Source: Romanomermis culicivorax (lineage: Eukaryota > Nematoda > Enoplea > Mermithida > Mermithidae). Taken from it: a stretch of DNA of 64,000 nucleotides. Both the position numbers and the translations under genes were made by a program. Below, in pieces: positions 32,606-44,600 of this stretch; position 1 is the first letter of the stretch, and every line of letters starts with the position of its first letter. The notes under the pieces were generated by a model. It was not told the DNA's origin and did no database searches. It saw nothing but the letters and a program-made list of their open reading frames with translations. Where the stretch lies: the NCBI GenBank assembly GCA_963922205.1, contig CAWUHX010000243.1:440761-504760 (forward strand), in the 5' to 3' direction.

Positions 32606-35600
32606 TAATGACACTTTAAGAATTTTAATCACAATAATAATAATAATGATAATATTAATAACATTGATTACAACAACAACAATAATAATAATAAATATAC
32701 TAATACTACTAATAAAAAAAATAAAAATATTAATATTAATAATAATAATAATAATGAAAATAATACTGATGCTAATACTACTACTACTAATAATTATAAT
32801 AATAACAACACTAAATTAATAATAATAATAATTATTATTATTATAATACTAATAATAGTAATGATAACAAAAAATAATAATAGTAATTTTTTGATCTTTT
32901 ATAATCCACAATTTTGATGTCCAGAAAAAACCTCATGCATAAATCAGTTAATTTTGATTAAAAATTATACATTTGAAAAAAATTCATTTTAATTAAAATT
33001 GATTGTTTTTATTTTTAATTTTTAAAATTAAATTTAGAAAAATTGAAAAAAAATTTATTTCGTAATTAATTAATTACTTGCACTTGTTGATTATTAATTT
33101 CTTCCAAAACGACGCAACGATAAACAGCGATAATTTGGCTCGGATCAAAAATTAAATTGATGCAAAAACTTCCTACAAAAGAGGGACGAAATAAAAAAAA
33201 ATGGAGATAGAAAAAAAAACAAAAAAGTGAAAAATATGAAAAAAAGTAAAAAAATAGGAAATGAAAAAATATGAGAAAATGAAGAAATAAAAAACTAAAA
33301 AAAGTTCGAAAAACAAAAAAAATATAAGAACGAAAAAAACTTTAAAAAGTTGGAAAAAATTTAAAAAATAAAAAGCATAAAAAATACGAAGAAAGAAAAA
33401 AAAAGAAGAAAAAATATAAAAAATGGAAATTAAACCTTTTCGAAAATCGTTCATCAGTAATCGCGTCGATTTTTCCCCATAATAATCGGCTAATTTTGCG
33501 TTTAGAATTCCAAATTCGTCCGTCAAATGATCGGGTCGTGCGTAGAATAAATTCGCTTCTATGAAAAAAATTTAAATTGAAGATAAATTTAGAGTTTAAA
33601 AAACTGAAAAAACGAAATGAAAATAAAAACAATCAAAAAATTGTAAGAAATTAAGAATAAAAAAATTGAAAGGAAGCTAAAAAAATAAAAGGAAATTTAA
33701 AAAATTAATAATAAAAAATGAAAGAAAGCAAAAATAGAAAATTGAAGGAAAATAAAAAAATCATTTTTTTAAATTTTTCGAATTTTCATAATTTTGATTT
33801 CATTTTTGATAATTCATTTTTTCAATCCAATTTTTTTCAAATTTTTATTATTTCTATTATTATATTATAATTAATTCGAATAAAAAAATTACAACATTTT
33901 GTACAGAGGAGGCAAATTTTTAAGAAACAAAAAACAGGAAAACAAAAACTAAAAAATTTTTAAATAAAATTGAATAAAAAAAGCATGGAGGAGAAAAATT
34001 TTTAATGAGCAAAAGAAAAACAAAAACAAAAAAGAAAAAATTTAATAATCTCAAGAAAAGTTTGAAAATAATATCTTTTCATACTTTCAACGTATATATA
34101 ATTCACAAGAGGACTTTAGAAAAGTTTTGAGACAAAAGAAAAAAAATAAAAATGGGGAGAAAAACAAAAAAAAAACAAAAAACAAAAAAGATTCAATAAT
34201 TTCGTAGAAAAAGAGTTGAACAATTTTGTTTCATACTTTCATAAATATTCAAGAAAGTTGCAGGAAAATTTTTTCATAAAAAACATAACAAAAAAAAGAA
34301 AAGAAGAAAAAAGCAGTAAAAAAGACAACAAAATTTTAAAAATCTCGAAAAATAATTTTAAAAAATATTTCCACAATGTATGTACAATGTAAAATTTTGA
34401 AAACTTTTAAGATATTTTTTCAAGAAAAAGACTACTGAGAAGCAAGCATAAGAAAAAAGAAAACAGAAAAAAACATTTCGATAATATTGAAGAAAAAATT
34501 GAAGATGAGTTTTTTCAAGAAAAAAATCAAGAAAAGAAAGAAAAAAAAAGGTAAGTAGAAAAAAACCAGAAAAATAGGAAAATGAAAAAAAACTAAGAAA
34601 ACTAGGGAAAAGAATAGTAGAAAAAACATAAAGTAAAAAAGAAAAATAGAAAAAATAAAATGGAAGGAGAAAAAAGAAAAAAAAAGAAAGAAAAAATTTT
34701 CCGTAATCCGCCAGAAAAAAAGGTTAAAAACTTTTTTTCCATACTTTCACTATAATATTTTGAAAACGTTCAAGAAAAATTCCGTTTTCAACAAAAAAAA
34801 TTTAAGAAAAGGAAGATCATACTTTCCATGCAAAATTAAAAAAAATAAAGAAAAAAAGAAAAAAATCTCGCGAAAAAATTTTTCTTTCATACTTTCCATG
34901 TAAAATTTTAAGAAAATAAAGAAAAAAAAATCTGGCGGAAAAAATTACAAGAAAAATTCTTTCTCATACTTTTTATGTAAAATTAAAAAATAAAGAAAAA
35001 CAGAAAAAAAAGAAAAAAAATCTCGCGAAAAAAAGTTTAGAAAAAAATTTTTCTTCTATACTTTCAATGTAAAAAATTGAGAGAATAGAGAAAAAAAGAA
35101 AAAAATTTGGCGAAAAAAGTTTACAAGAAAAATTCTTTCTCGTACGTTCTATGTAAAATTTAAAAAAACAAAGAAAACAGAAAAAAATCTAGCGAAAAAA
35201 AGTTCAGAAAAAAATTATTTCCCATATTTTCCATGTAGAATTTGAAAAATAAAGAAAAACAAAAAAATCTTGCGAAAAAATTTTACAAAAAAATTTTTCT
35301 TCCATACTTGCCATGTAAAATTTTAAAAAATTAAGAAAACAAGGAAAAAAGAGTGAAGGAAAAAAAATGATTTTAATAAATTGATTGATTAAAAAAGACA
35401 AATTTCGCGTGAAAAAGTCCACAATAGAATTATTTTCCATATTTCAACCTAAAATTCAAAAAAAGAAAACAAAAAAAGAAAAAAATCTCTCATAAAAAAC
35501 TCCACAGAAAAATTTTTTCCATGATTGCAACGTAAAATTAAAACAAAAAAAAGAAAAAAAAACTTTAAAAAAGACAAAAAATCTCGAAAAAAAGTTTAGA

Positions 35601-38600
35601 AAAAAAATTCTTTTTCATACCTTCAACGTTAAAATTTAAGAAAATGAAGAAAAAAGAAAAAAAGAAGAAAAATAAAAAGTAAAAATGATTAAAAATTGAA
35701 AAAAAAATTTTTTACATACTTTCCACGTGTGTAATTCGTACGTCCAAAAAATCATTTTTTCCAACGTCCAAAATAAGGGAAGGCGAATTGCGGAGTAAGG
35801 AAAATATAAAACTGGTAATGTGCGGGTAGGAATACATTTCTTCGATATCTTCGTCGTCGTCTTCGTCCGTTTCCGATTCGCTGAACAAAAATTGACGCTG
35901 GGCTCGTCGAGCTTTTCTACCTTTTTTGCCTAATTTCGGTTTTTTTCGGGCTGAAAAAACCTAAATTTTATAGAAAAAAGAGAAAAAACAAACAAAAAAA
36001 TTAAAAATTTAGAAAAATCGGAGAAAAGCGAAATTTTGGAGGAAAAAAGAAACAAATAAAATAACAATTTCAAACCCCATTTTTAGCAAAATTTTTTCGA
36101 AAAATGCCCTTTTTCCAGAGAAAAAATCCAAATTTTTAGCGAAAATTTTTCCCAAAAAACACATGTTCGCCCAAGAAATTCGGAAAAATTAGAATTTTGA
36201 CCAGAAAATTTCCAAAAAAAACAATTTTTTTCTTAAAAAACTAAGAAAGGCTCAAATTTGGCGGAAATTTTTCAAGGAAAGCACTTTTTTGCTCAGAAGC
36301 CGAAAAAAGCTCAATTTTGAGCGAAAACTTTGGAGAAAAGACACCTTCTTACACCAAAAACTTTGAAAAAACTCAATTTTCGGCAGAAATTTTCCAAAAA
36401 AAATTACATTTTGGCCAAAAAGCTTAATTTGGAGCAAAGAGTCACTTTTTGATCTAAAAAAGTCGAATGTTCGAAAAAATCGAAAAATGGCCCGATTTCT
36501 GGCAGAAATTTACAAAAAAGCTCTTATTGCCAGAGAGCCCAATTTTTTGGTCTTTTTATGGCGTCTTCAGCCCAAAAAGTGCTTTTTCAAAACAATTTTT
36601 GCTGAAAATTGAACTTCTTTGTACCTTGTTTGAGGAAAAAATGCCCTCTTTTGGCAAATTTTTGCTAAAAATTGGGTTTTTTCGAATTTTCTGGACGAAG
36701 AAATGTCCCTTAGAGAATTTTTTTGCTGAAAATTTCAATTTTTTAAATTTTTTCCTCCTTTTTCAGGTTAAAAAATGTTTTTTCAAAACTATTTTCGCTA
36801 AAAATTGAACTTTTTTCAACTTTGTTTCAGAAAAAATGTAATTTTTTGGGAAATAATGCTAAAAATTGGGCTTCTTCGGACAAAAAATGTACTTTTTGAA
36901 AAGTTTTTGCTAAAATTTTTGATTTTTTTCATTTGCTAAGCAAGAAAAGAGTTTTTTAAAACAATTTTTGCTGGAAATTAAACTTTTTTGGACAAAAAAT
37001 TGCCTTTCTTGGAAATTTTTGCTAAAAATGAGGATTTTTTCGACTTTTTCAGGTGGAAAAGGGCTTTTTTAAAGCAATTTTTGTTACGAATTTGGTTTTT
37101 CCGACTTTCTAGGACGAAAAAGTGCCTTTTCTGGTAAATCTTTTCTGCAAATCGAGACTTTTTTGAGCAAGAAAGTGCCGTTTAGAAAAATGTTTGCCGG
37201 AAATTGAGAAATTTTTCCACTTTTTTGGCACAAAAAACGCCTTTTCGGACAATTTTTCCTTAAAATGGAGATTTTTCGACTTTTTAGTGCAACAAAACTG
37301 CCTTTTTTGAAAATTTTTGTTGAAAATCGGCCTTTCTCGAGTATTTTTTGCTAAAAATTGAGCTTTTATGGATTTTAGGCCAGAAAAGTGCCTTTCTAAG
37401 TAAATTTTTGCCAGCCTTTTTCAAAAGTACTTTTGCAGAAAATTTTTGCCAAAAATCGGGCTTTTTTCGATTTTCTGGGCAATGAAGTACCTTTTGCGAA
37501 AATATTTTGCTAAAAACTAGGCCTTTTCGATTTCTTTGCCAAAAAAGTGTCCTTCATGAAATTTTTGCTTGAAAATTGGATTTTTTCCGACTTCTTCTGG
37601 CAAGAATATTTTCTTCTATAAAATTTCTGCGAACAACTGAAATTTTTCGACTTTGTTGAGCGAAAAAAACATTTCTATTTGGAAAATTCCTGCTAAAAAC
37701 GAGATTTTTCGACTCTTTTTTGTTGTTTTTTGTAAGATTTTTGCTCCAAATTGGGCATCTTAGACTTTTTCTGGTGGAAAAAAACAAAAAATGAAAAAAA
37801 ATGGAAAAATACTTTTTGCAAAATTTTAGGTAAAAATACGTTATTTTTCGAACTTTTTGGACAAAAATAAGCCTTTTATTGAAAATTTCCGCTCAAAATT
37901 AGGTTTTTTCTATTTTAGACAATATTTGTTGATAATTGGTTTTTTTAACTTTTTCAGAAGAAAATTTTTTTTGCGAAAATTTCAGCTAAAAATATGTTAT
38001 TTTTCGAACTTTTAGACAAAAAGACCTTTCTTGAAAAATTTTTGCCCAAAACAAGGCTTTATCGTCTTTTGCGGTCAAAAAAATGTCTCTTTAAAAATAT
38101 TTGTTGAAATTTGGGCTTTTTTACTTTTTTCAGGAGAAAAAGTGATTCTTTTGCACAACGTTAGCTAAAAATAGTTATTTTTGGAACTTTTAGGACAAAA
38201 AAATCTTTTTTTGCAAAATTTTTGCACAAAAATAAGGCTATTTCGACCAAAAAATGGTCATTTTTAGAAAATATTTGTTGAAAATTGGGATTTTTTTAGA
38301 CTTTTTCAGGAAAAAAATGCTTCTTTTTGCAATATTTCGAGTGAAAAAGGTTATTTTTCGAACTTTTTGGACAAAAATAAGCCTTTTTTGGAAAATTTTT
38401 GCTCGAAATTATGCTTTTTCGATTTTTTCAGTCAAAAAATTGTCTTTTCGAAAAATATATGTCAGAAATTGTGCTTTTTAAGACTTTTTTGGAAGAAAAA
38501 TTGTTTTCTTTGCAAAATTTTAGCTAAAAATAGATGCATTTGGGACTTCTTGGACAAAAAGGACTTTTTTGCGGAACTTTTTCGGACAGAAAATTTCTTT

Positions 38601-41600
38601 TTTAGAAAATACTTGTTGGAAATTGGGATTTGTTAGATTTTTCGAGGGAAGAGTGATTGTTTTTCCAATAATTTCAGCAACAAATAGCTTATTTTTCGAA
38701 CTTTTTGGATAAAAATAAGTCTTTTTGAAAAAGTTTTGCTCAAAACTAGGCTTTTTCGACCAAAAAACTGTCTATTTTTAGAAAATATTTGTTGAAAGTT
38801 GGGCTTTTTTGAGACTTTTTTGGAGGAAAAGTATTTTTTCGCAAAATTTTTTGCTGAGAATATTTGTTTTTCGAACTTTTCTGGACAAAAAAGGGCCATT
38901 TTTAAAAAATTTTGCTGAAAATTGTGATTTTACGACTTCGACAAAGAAATGCTTTTTTAGAAGAATTTTCCATAAAAATAGAGATTATAGAATTTTTATG
39001 GGAAGAAATGCCTTTTTAAAGAAATTTTGCTTAAAATTGAGCTTTTTCATACTTTTTTCTGCAAAAAAAGGCGTTTATTGGAAGGTTCCGGATAAAGACG
39101 ACGCAGTTTTCGATTTTTTTTAATGAAAAAAAGGTGCTTTTTCGGCAAAATTTTTGCCACCACATCGCTTTCTTCAACTTTTTTGCAGAATGAAGGGTCC
39201 TTTCAGGAAAATTTTTACTCCCTGCAAAATTCCTCATTTTTGAGAATTTTTGTTGAAAATTGGGCATTTTTGATATTTTTGGGAAAAAGTGCTTTTTTCA
39301 AAAATATTTTAATTAAAAATATGTATTTTTCGAACTTTTTCGGACGAAAAATTCTCTTTTTCGGAAAATTTTTACTAAAAATTTACCTTTTTCGACTACA
39401 CAAAACTCACCCAACGCTTTTTTTCGCGCGAAATTTTCCTCTTCGTCGAACGATAAATCCGTTTCGCACGGTAATTTGGCGATATTAATAATAAGTTTTT
39501 CGAATTTCGTTTCTCGTTTTAAAAAATCGTCGTCGTCCAAAATTGGCGATTTTCGGTCGAAAAATGTGTCATTTTTGCCTAAATTTTCTAAATCCGACGG
39601 AAAATTCGCAACGTTAAAATTTTCCGCCGGAAAAAATTCCGTTAACGGCGAAATTTTCCCAACGTTCGATGAGCAAGATTTAGAATTCGGTTTTCGCCTG
39701 GCCGTCGGATCAATTTCCGCCGGCGTTGACGGAATTTGGCCGCCGCCGATGCCAAAGTTTCCGTCGAGGATTCTTCCATCATGGTTTTTCAACGGATCGT
39801 ACGATTCTTGGTCGACGCTGCGGCGTTTTTCCGCCGACGTCGACGGAATTTTGCCGCCGCAGCAATTTTCCGCCGACACTGACGGAATTTTACCGCTGCC
39901 GTCAACGTTTCCGTCGACGATTCTGTCATCATCTTTCTTCAACCGATCGTAAGATTTTTGGCCGCCGCCGCCACGTTTTTCCGCCGACGTTGACGGAATT
40001 TTTCCGGCGTCAACGTTTCCGTCAAAAATTCTTACTCCATCTATCTTTAACGGATCGTGAGATTCTTGGCCGCCGACGTCGCGTTTTTCCGTCGACGATA
40101 ATTTGCCGCCGCCGCGGCGTTTTTCCGCCGGCGTCGACGGAATTTGGCCGCCGCTAAAATTTCCGTCGACGATTCTTGCTTCATCGTTCCTTAACGGATC
40201 GTAAGATTGTTGGCTGCCGCCGCGGCGTTTTTCTGCCGACGTTGATAGAATTTTTCGGCCGTCGTCGCATTTTTCCGCCGACGTCGATGGAATTTGGACG
40301 CCGTCGACGCCCTTTTCCACGATTTGTCGTTCATTTTTCCACCACGGATCGTAAGATTCTTGACGGCCGCCGGAGCGTTTTTCCGTCGACGTAATTTTGC
40401 CGATGCCGCCAGCGTTTCCGTCGACGTTTTTCTCGTCGTCAATTTTGCGAAAATCGTTTTCAAAATTTTGGGTGTAAATCTGTTTAATTTTGGAGCGATT
40501 CTCTTGAATTTTTGACTGAAAATCATGGAAAGTTTCACATTTTTTAGTCGTTTGTTTATTTTTATCTAAATTTTCGTCCAAAGGCCATAAATCTACGACG
40601 TAAATTGGATCGTCGATCGACGATTCGATGCCGAAAATTTTCATCTAAAATTTTGAAAAAATTGACTTAAATTCGAAATTTCAGGGATTAAATTTCCATT
40701 TTTGAAAATTTTGCTGTAAACTTTCGATGTAAAACATTGTCCAAAAGCAAAAAATTATGTGAAAATTAGCATTTTTGACAAATTTACTTCAAATTTTTAG
40801 TGTGAAATATTGTCTAGAAACTCTGAACTGGGTGAAAATTAGCATTTTAAACATTTTTAGTTTAAATTTTTCGTGTGATACGTCTTCCAAAAGCTGTAAA
40901 CTAGGCGAAAATTTGTATTTTTGACAATTTTACTTCAAATGTTTGGTCTAAAGTGTCGTCCAAAAGCTATAAACTAAGTTGAAAATTCGCATTTCCGGAC
41001 ATTTTTACTTTAAATTTTTGTTGTAAAACGTTACTCAAATGCTAGAAACTAGGCGAAAGTTTACATTTTTGATATTTTTACTTTAAACTTTTTATGTAAA
41101 ACGTCGTCTAAAAGCTGAAAATCCTGTTAAAATTAGCGTTTTCGATATTTCTATTTGAAATTTTTGATGTAAAAAATCGGCCAAAGGCTGAAAATTAGAC
41201 GAAAATTTAAATTTTTCAAAATTTTAACTTTAAATTTTTGATGTAAAATGTCGTCCAAAAGCTGACAATTGTTAAAAAAATTTTGGTGTAAAAACTCGTT
41301 AAAAGACTCAAAATCGTAAAAATGTGCATTTTTGACATAATTTTAAATTTTTGATCTAAAATGCGGGCCAAAAGCTGAAAACTAGGTGGAAATATGTATG
41401 CATTTTTGACACTTTTAATTTATATTTTTGAAGTAAAACTCCAGAAGCTGTAAACTGGGTGAAAATTTATATACATTCTTGACATTTCTACTTCAAATTT
41501 TTAGTGTAAAACGTCGTACGAAAGCTGAAAATCGTAGAAAATTTTATTTTTCCTTCAAATTTCTGGTGTAAATTGTTGTCTGAGAGAAATTTGTAGAAAT

Positions 41601-44600
41601 TTGCCTTCTTCACATTTTCTGTTTTGAATTTTCGATGCAAAACGTCGTGTAAAAGATGAAAATGAGGTAAAGTTTGCATTTTATAGATTTTCTATTTTTA
41701 ATTTCTGATGTAAAACGTCATCCAAACGCTGAGATCCGCACGAAAATATGCATTTTTGATATTTTTACTGTAAACTTTTGATGTGAAACGTCGTCTTAAA
41801 GCTGTAGACAGGGTCAAAATTTGCATTTTTCGACATTTTTACTCCATTTAAAACGTCGTGTAAATGTTGAAAACTAGGTGAAAATTTGCATTTTTGGGCA
41901 ATTTACTATAAAATTTTGGTGTAAAACGTCGTCCAAAAGCTAAAGCTTTGAAGAAAATTGGTGTTTTTGAAATTCTTTCTTTACATTTTTGGCGTAAAAC
42001 GTCGCAAAAAAATTTAAAACTATGTGAAAATTTGCATTTTTGATTTTTTTTACTGAGGTAAAATGTCGTTCAAACGCCCAAAAATGGGCGAAAATGATTT
42101 GATTTTTTTGATGTAAACGTCCAGAAGCTGAAAACAGTACGAAAATTTTCCATTTTCGACAATTATTCAAAATTTTTGGCGTAAAATGTTGTAAAAAAGC
42201 TGAAAATCGTAAAAATCTGCATTTTCACTTTAAATTCTTGGTGTAAAGCGTCGTTCAAAAGCTGAGAACCGTCAGCCCGTCGACACTGCAATGCTAAAAT
42301 CGGCAATTCGGCGAATTTTCGCGGCAAAGGTTGCACATTTTCGTACGAAACGTCTTCGAAATTTCCGAAATCGACGAAAAAAACCCTGGCGCAACGGCCG
42401 TCTTGGGAATTGGCCAAAATTTGACCCCTATACCATACGTTGTCTTTAGGATATCGGGCGGCGCAGGGTAATCCGGGGCTGAACAAAAAAATTATTCCTA
42501 ATTTTAAAGTAAGTTTACACTCATTTTTTTGTAAACTTATTTTCATAGTTTAAACTCACGCATGGGTTGGATGTATGTTAAAACTCATCTTTTATGCGTA
42601 TGCGTTATATTTACACTAAAATTTGCATAAAATTAAATGTAAACCTTAGATTTTTTAGTAATTTTATGCAAATCTCAGTGTAAATAAGATCTATGGCAAA
42701 GAGGGATCTGTAAATTGGATTTTTTTTTATTTTCATCATTTTCTATGCAAAGTTGAGAATTTTAGCGATTTAAAATAAATAATTTCTCGAAATTACTCCA
42801 AAGAATGTATAATTTTTCATCGGAAATTGCATTTATTTTCTAAATTTTGTTCGAAAATCGCATAATTTTTGGTCGAAAATTCCAACTTTTATCACTCAAT
42901 TTAACAAATTCAATAGAAATTCTTCCATATTTCATGAAAAATTGAAAATTATAGCGCTTCAAAGTCATTAATTTCCAGAATTTATATATAAATTGCATCA
43001 CTTTCAGTAGAAAATTTCGATTTCCAGCACTAAACCTAAACAAATTCGTGAGAAATTTAACCATTTTTCATGCAAAATCAAAATTTTTAGCGTTTTGAAA
43101 TCAAAAATTTCTAGAATTTCTTTAAAATCGCAGCATTTTCTGAACAACCTTACAATTTTTAGTTCTCTAAAATTCCCAATTTCTAGATTTTCTTCAAAAA
43201 TCGCACCATTTTTCGTCAAAATTCCGATTTTTAGCACAGAATTCAACAAATTTGTAACAAATTCCCTCATTTTTAATGAAAAATTGGGATTTTTAGCACT
43301 TTCAGGTGAACAATTTCTAGAATATCTTCAAAAATCGCATCAGTTTTGGTCGCGAAGTTGCGATTTTTAGCACTAAATTCAACAAATTCGTGAGAAATTC
43401 ATCTATTTTTCATGGAAAATTTGTATTTTAGCGCTTCAAAGTGAATAATTTTCTATAATTCATTCAAAAATTACATCATTTTTCGTCGAAACTTACGATT
43501 TTTGTCAATAAATTTCACAAATTTGCGACAAATTTCATCATTTTTCAGCAAAATTCAAATTTTTAGCGCCTGAATGTCGTTAATTTTCTATTATTTCTTT
43601 AAAAAGCGCATCATTTTTGTCGAAAATGGTGGTTTTTAGCACTAAATTTGACAATTTTGGCGAAAAATTTCACATTTTCACGTAAAATTTGGATTTTTGA
43701 CGCTTCAAAGTCGATAATCTTCGAAATTTTTCAAAAATTTCGATCATTTTCCATGCAAAATTTAAATTTTCGGCACTTTGAAGTCTTTAACTTTCTGAAT
43801 TTCTTAAAAAATAATATAATTTTTCGTCGAAATTTGCAACTTCTAGCATTAAACTCAGCAAAGTCGAGGAAAATTACATCATTTTTCATGGAAAATTGAA
43901 ACTTTTAGCGCTTTAAAATTAATGATTTCCAGAATTTTTTCGAATATTGCGCCATTCTTCGTCGAAATTTGCGATTTTCAGCACTAAATTTAACGATTTC
44001 ATGCACGAGAGATTCGCTCATTTTTTATGTAACATTGTAATTTTTAACGATTTAAATTCTAAATTTCTAGATTTTCTACAGAAATCGCATCATTTTTCGT
44101 CAAAAACTGTGATTTTTGGCACATAATTCAGCGAATTCGTGAGAAATTTCGTCATTTCTAATGGAAAATTGGGATTTTTAGCGCTTCAAACTCAATAATT
44201 CCTGGAATTTCTTTGAAAAATTCCATTATTTTCTACAGAAAATTGAAATTTTTTGCCTTTAAAGTCAACAATTTTTAGAATTTATTCAAAAAGTCGAATC
44301 ATTTTTCAGTGCTTCAATGTCAATAATCTATGTACGAAACTTTAGGAAAAATCCTAACATTACCCATTGAAAATTCAAATTTTTAGTGCTTAGAAGTGAT
44401 TAATTTTAGAATTTTGTCGAAAAATTGCATCATTTTGAGTCGAAAATTGTGACTTTTAGCATAAAATTCGAATTTTGTGAGAAATGCACTCATTTTTCAT
44501 TCAGAATTGATATTTTTGTAGTTCAAAAGTCAATAATTTTTCGATCTTATTCAAAAATCGCATCATTTTCCATCAAAAATTGCAACTTTTAGCACTAAAT

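Noticed and set aside
36252..39488. Many 60-120-codon Phe/Lys-rich frames on both strands
   Set aside because: Translations of the intron 3 tandem array.
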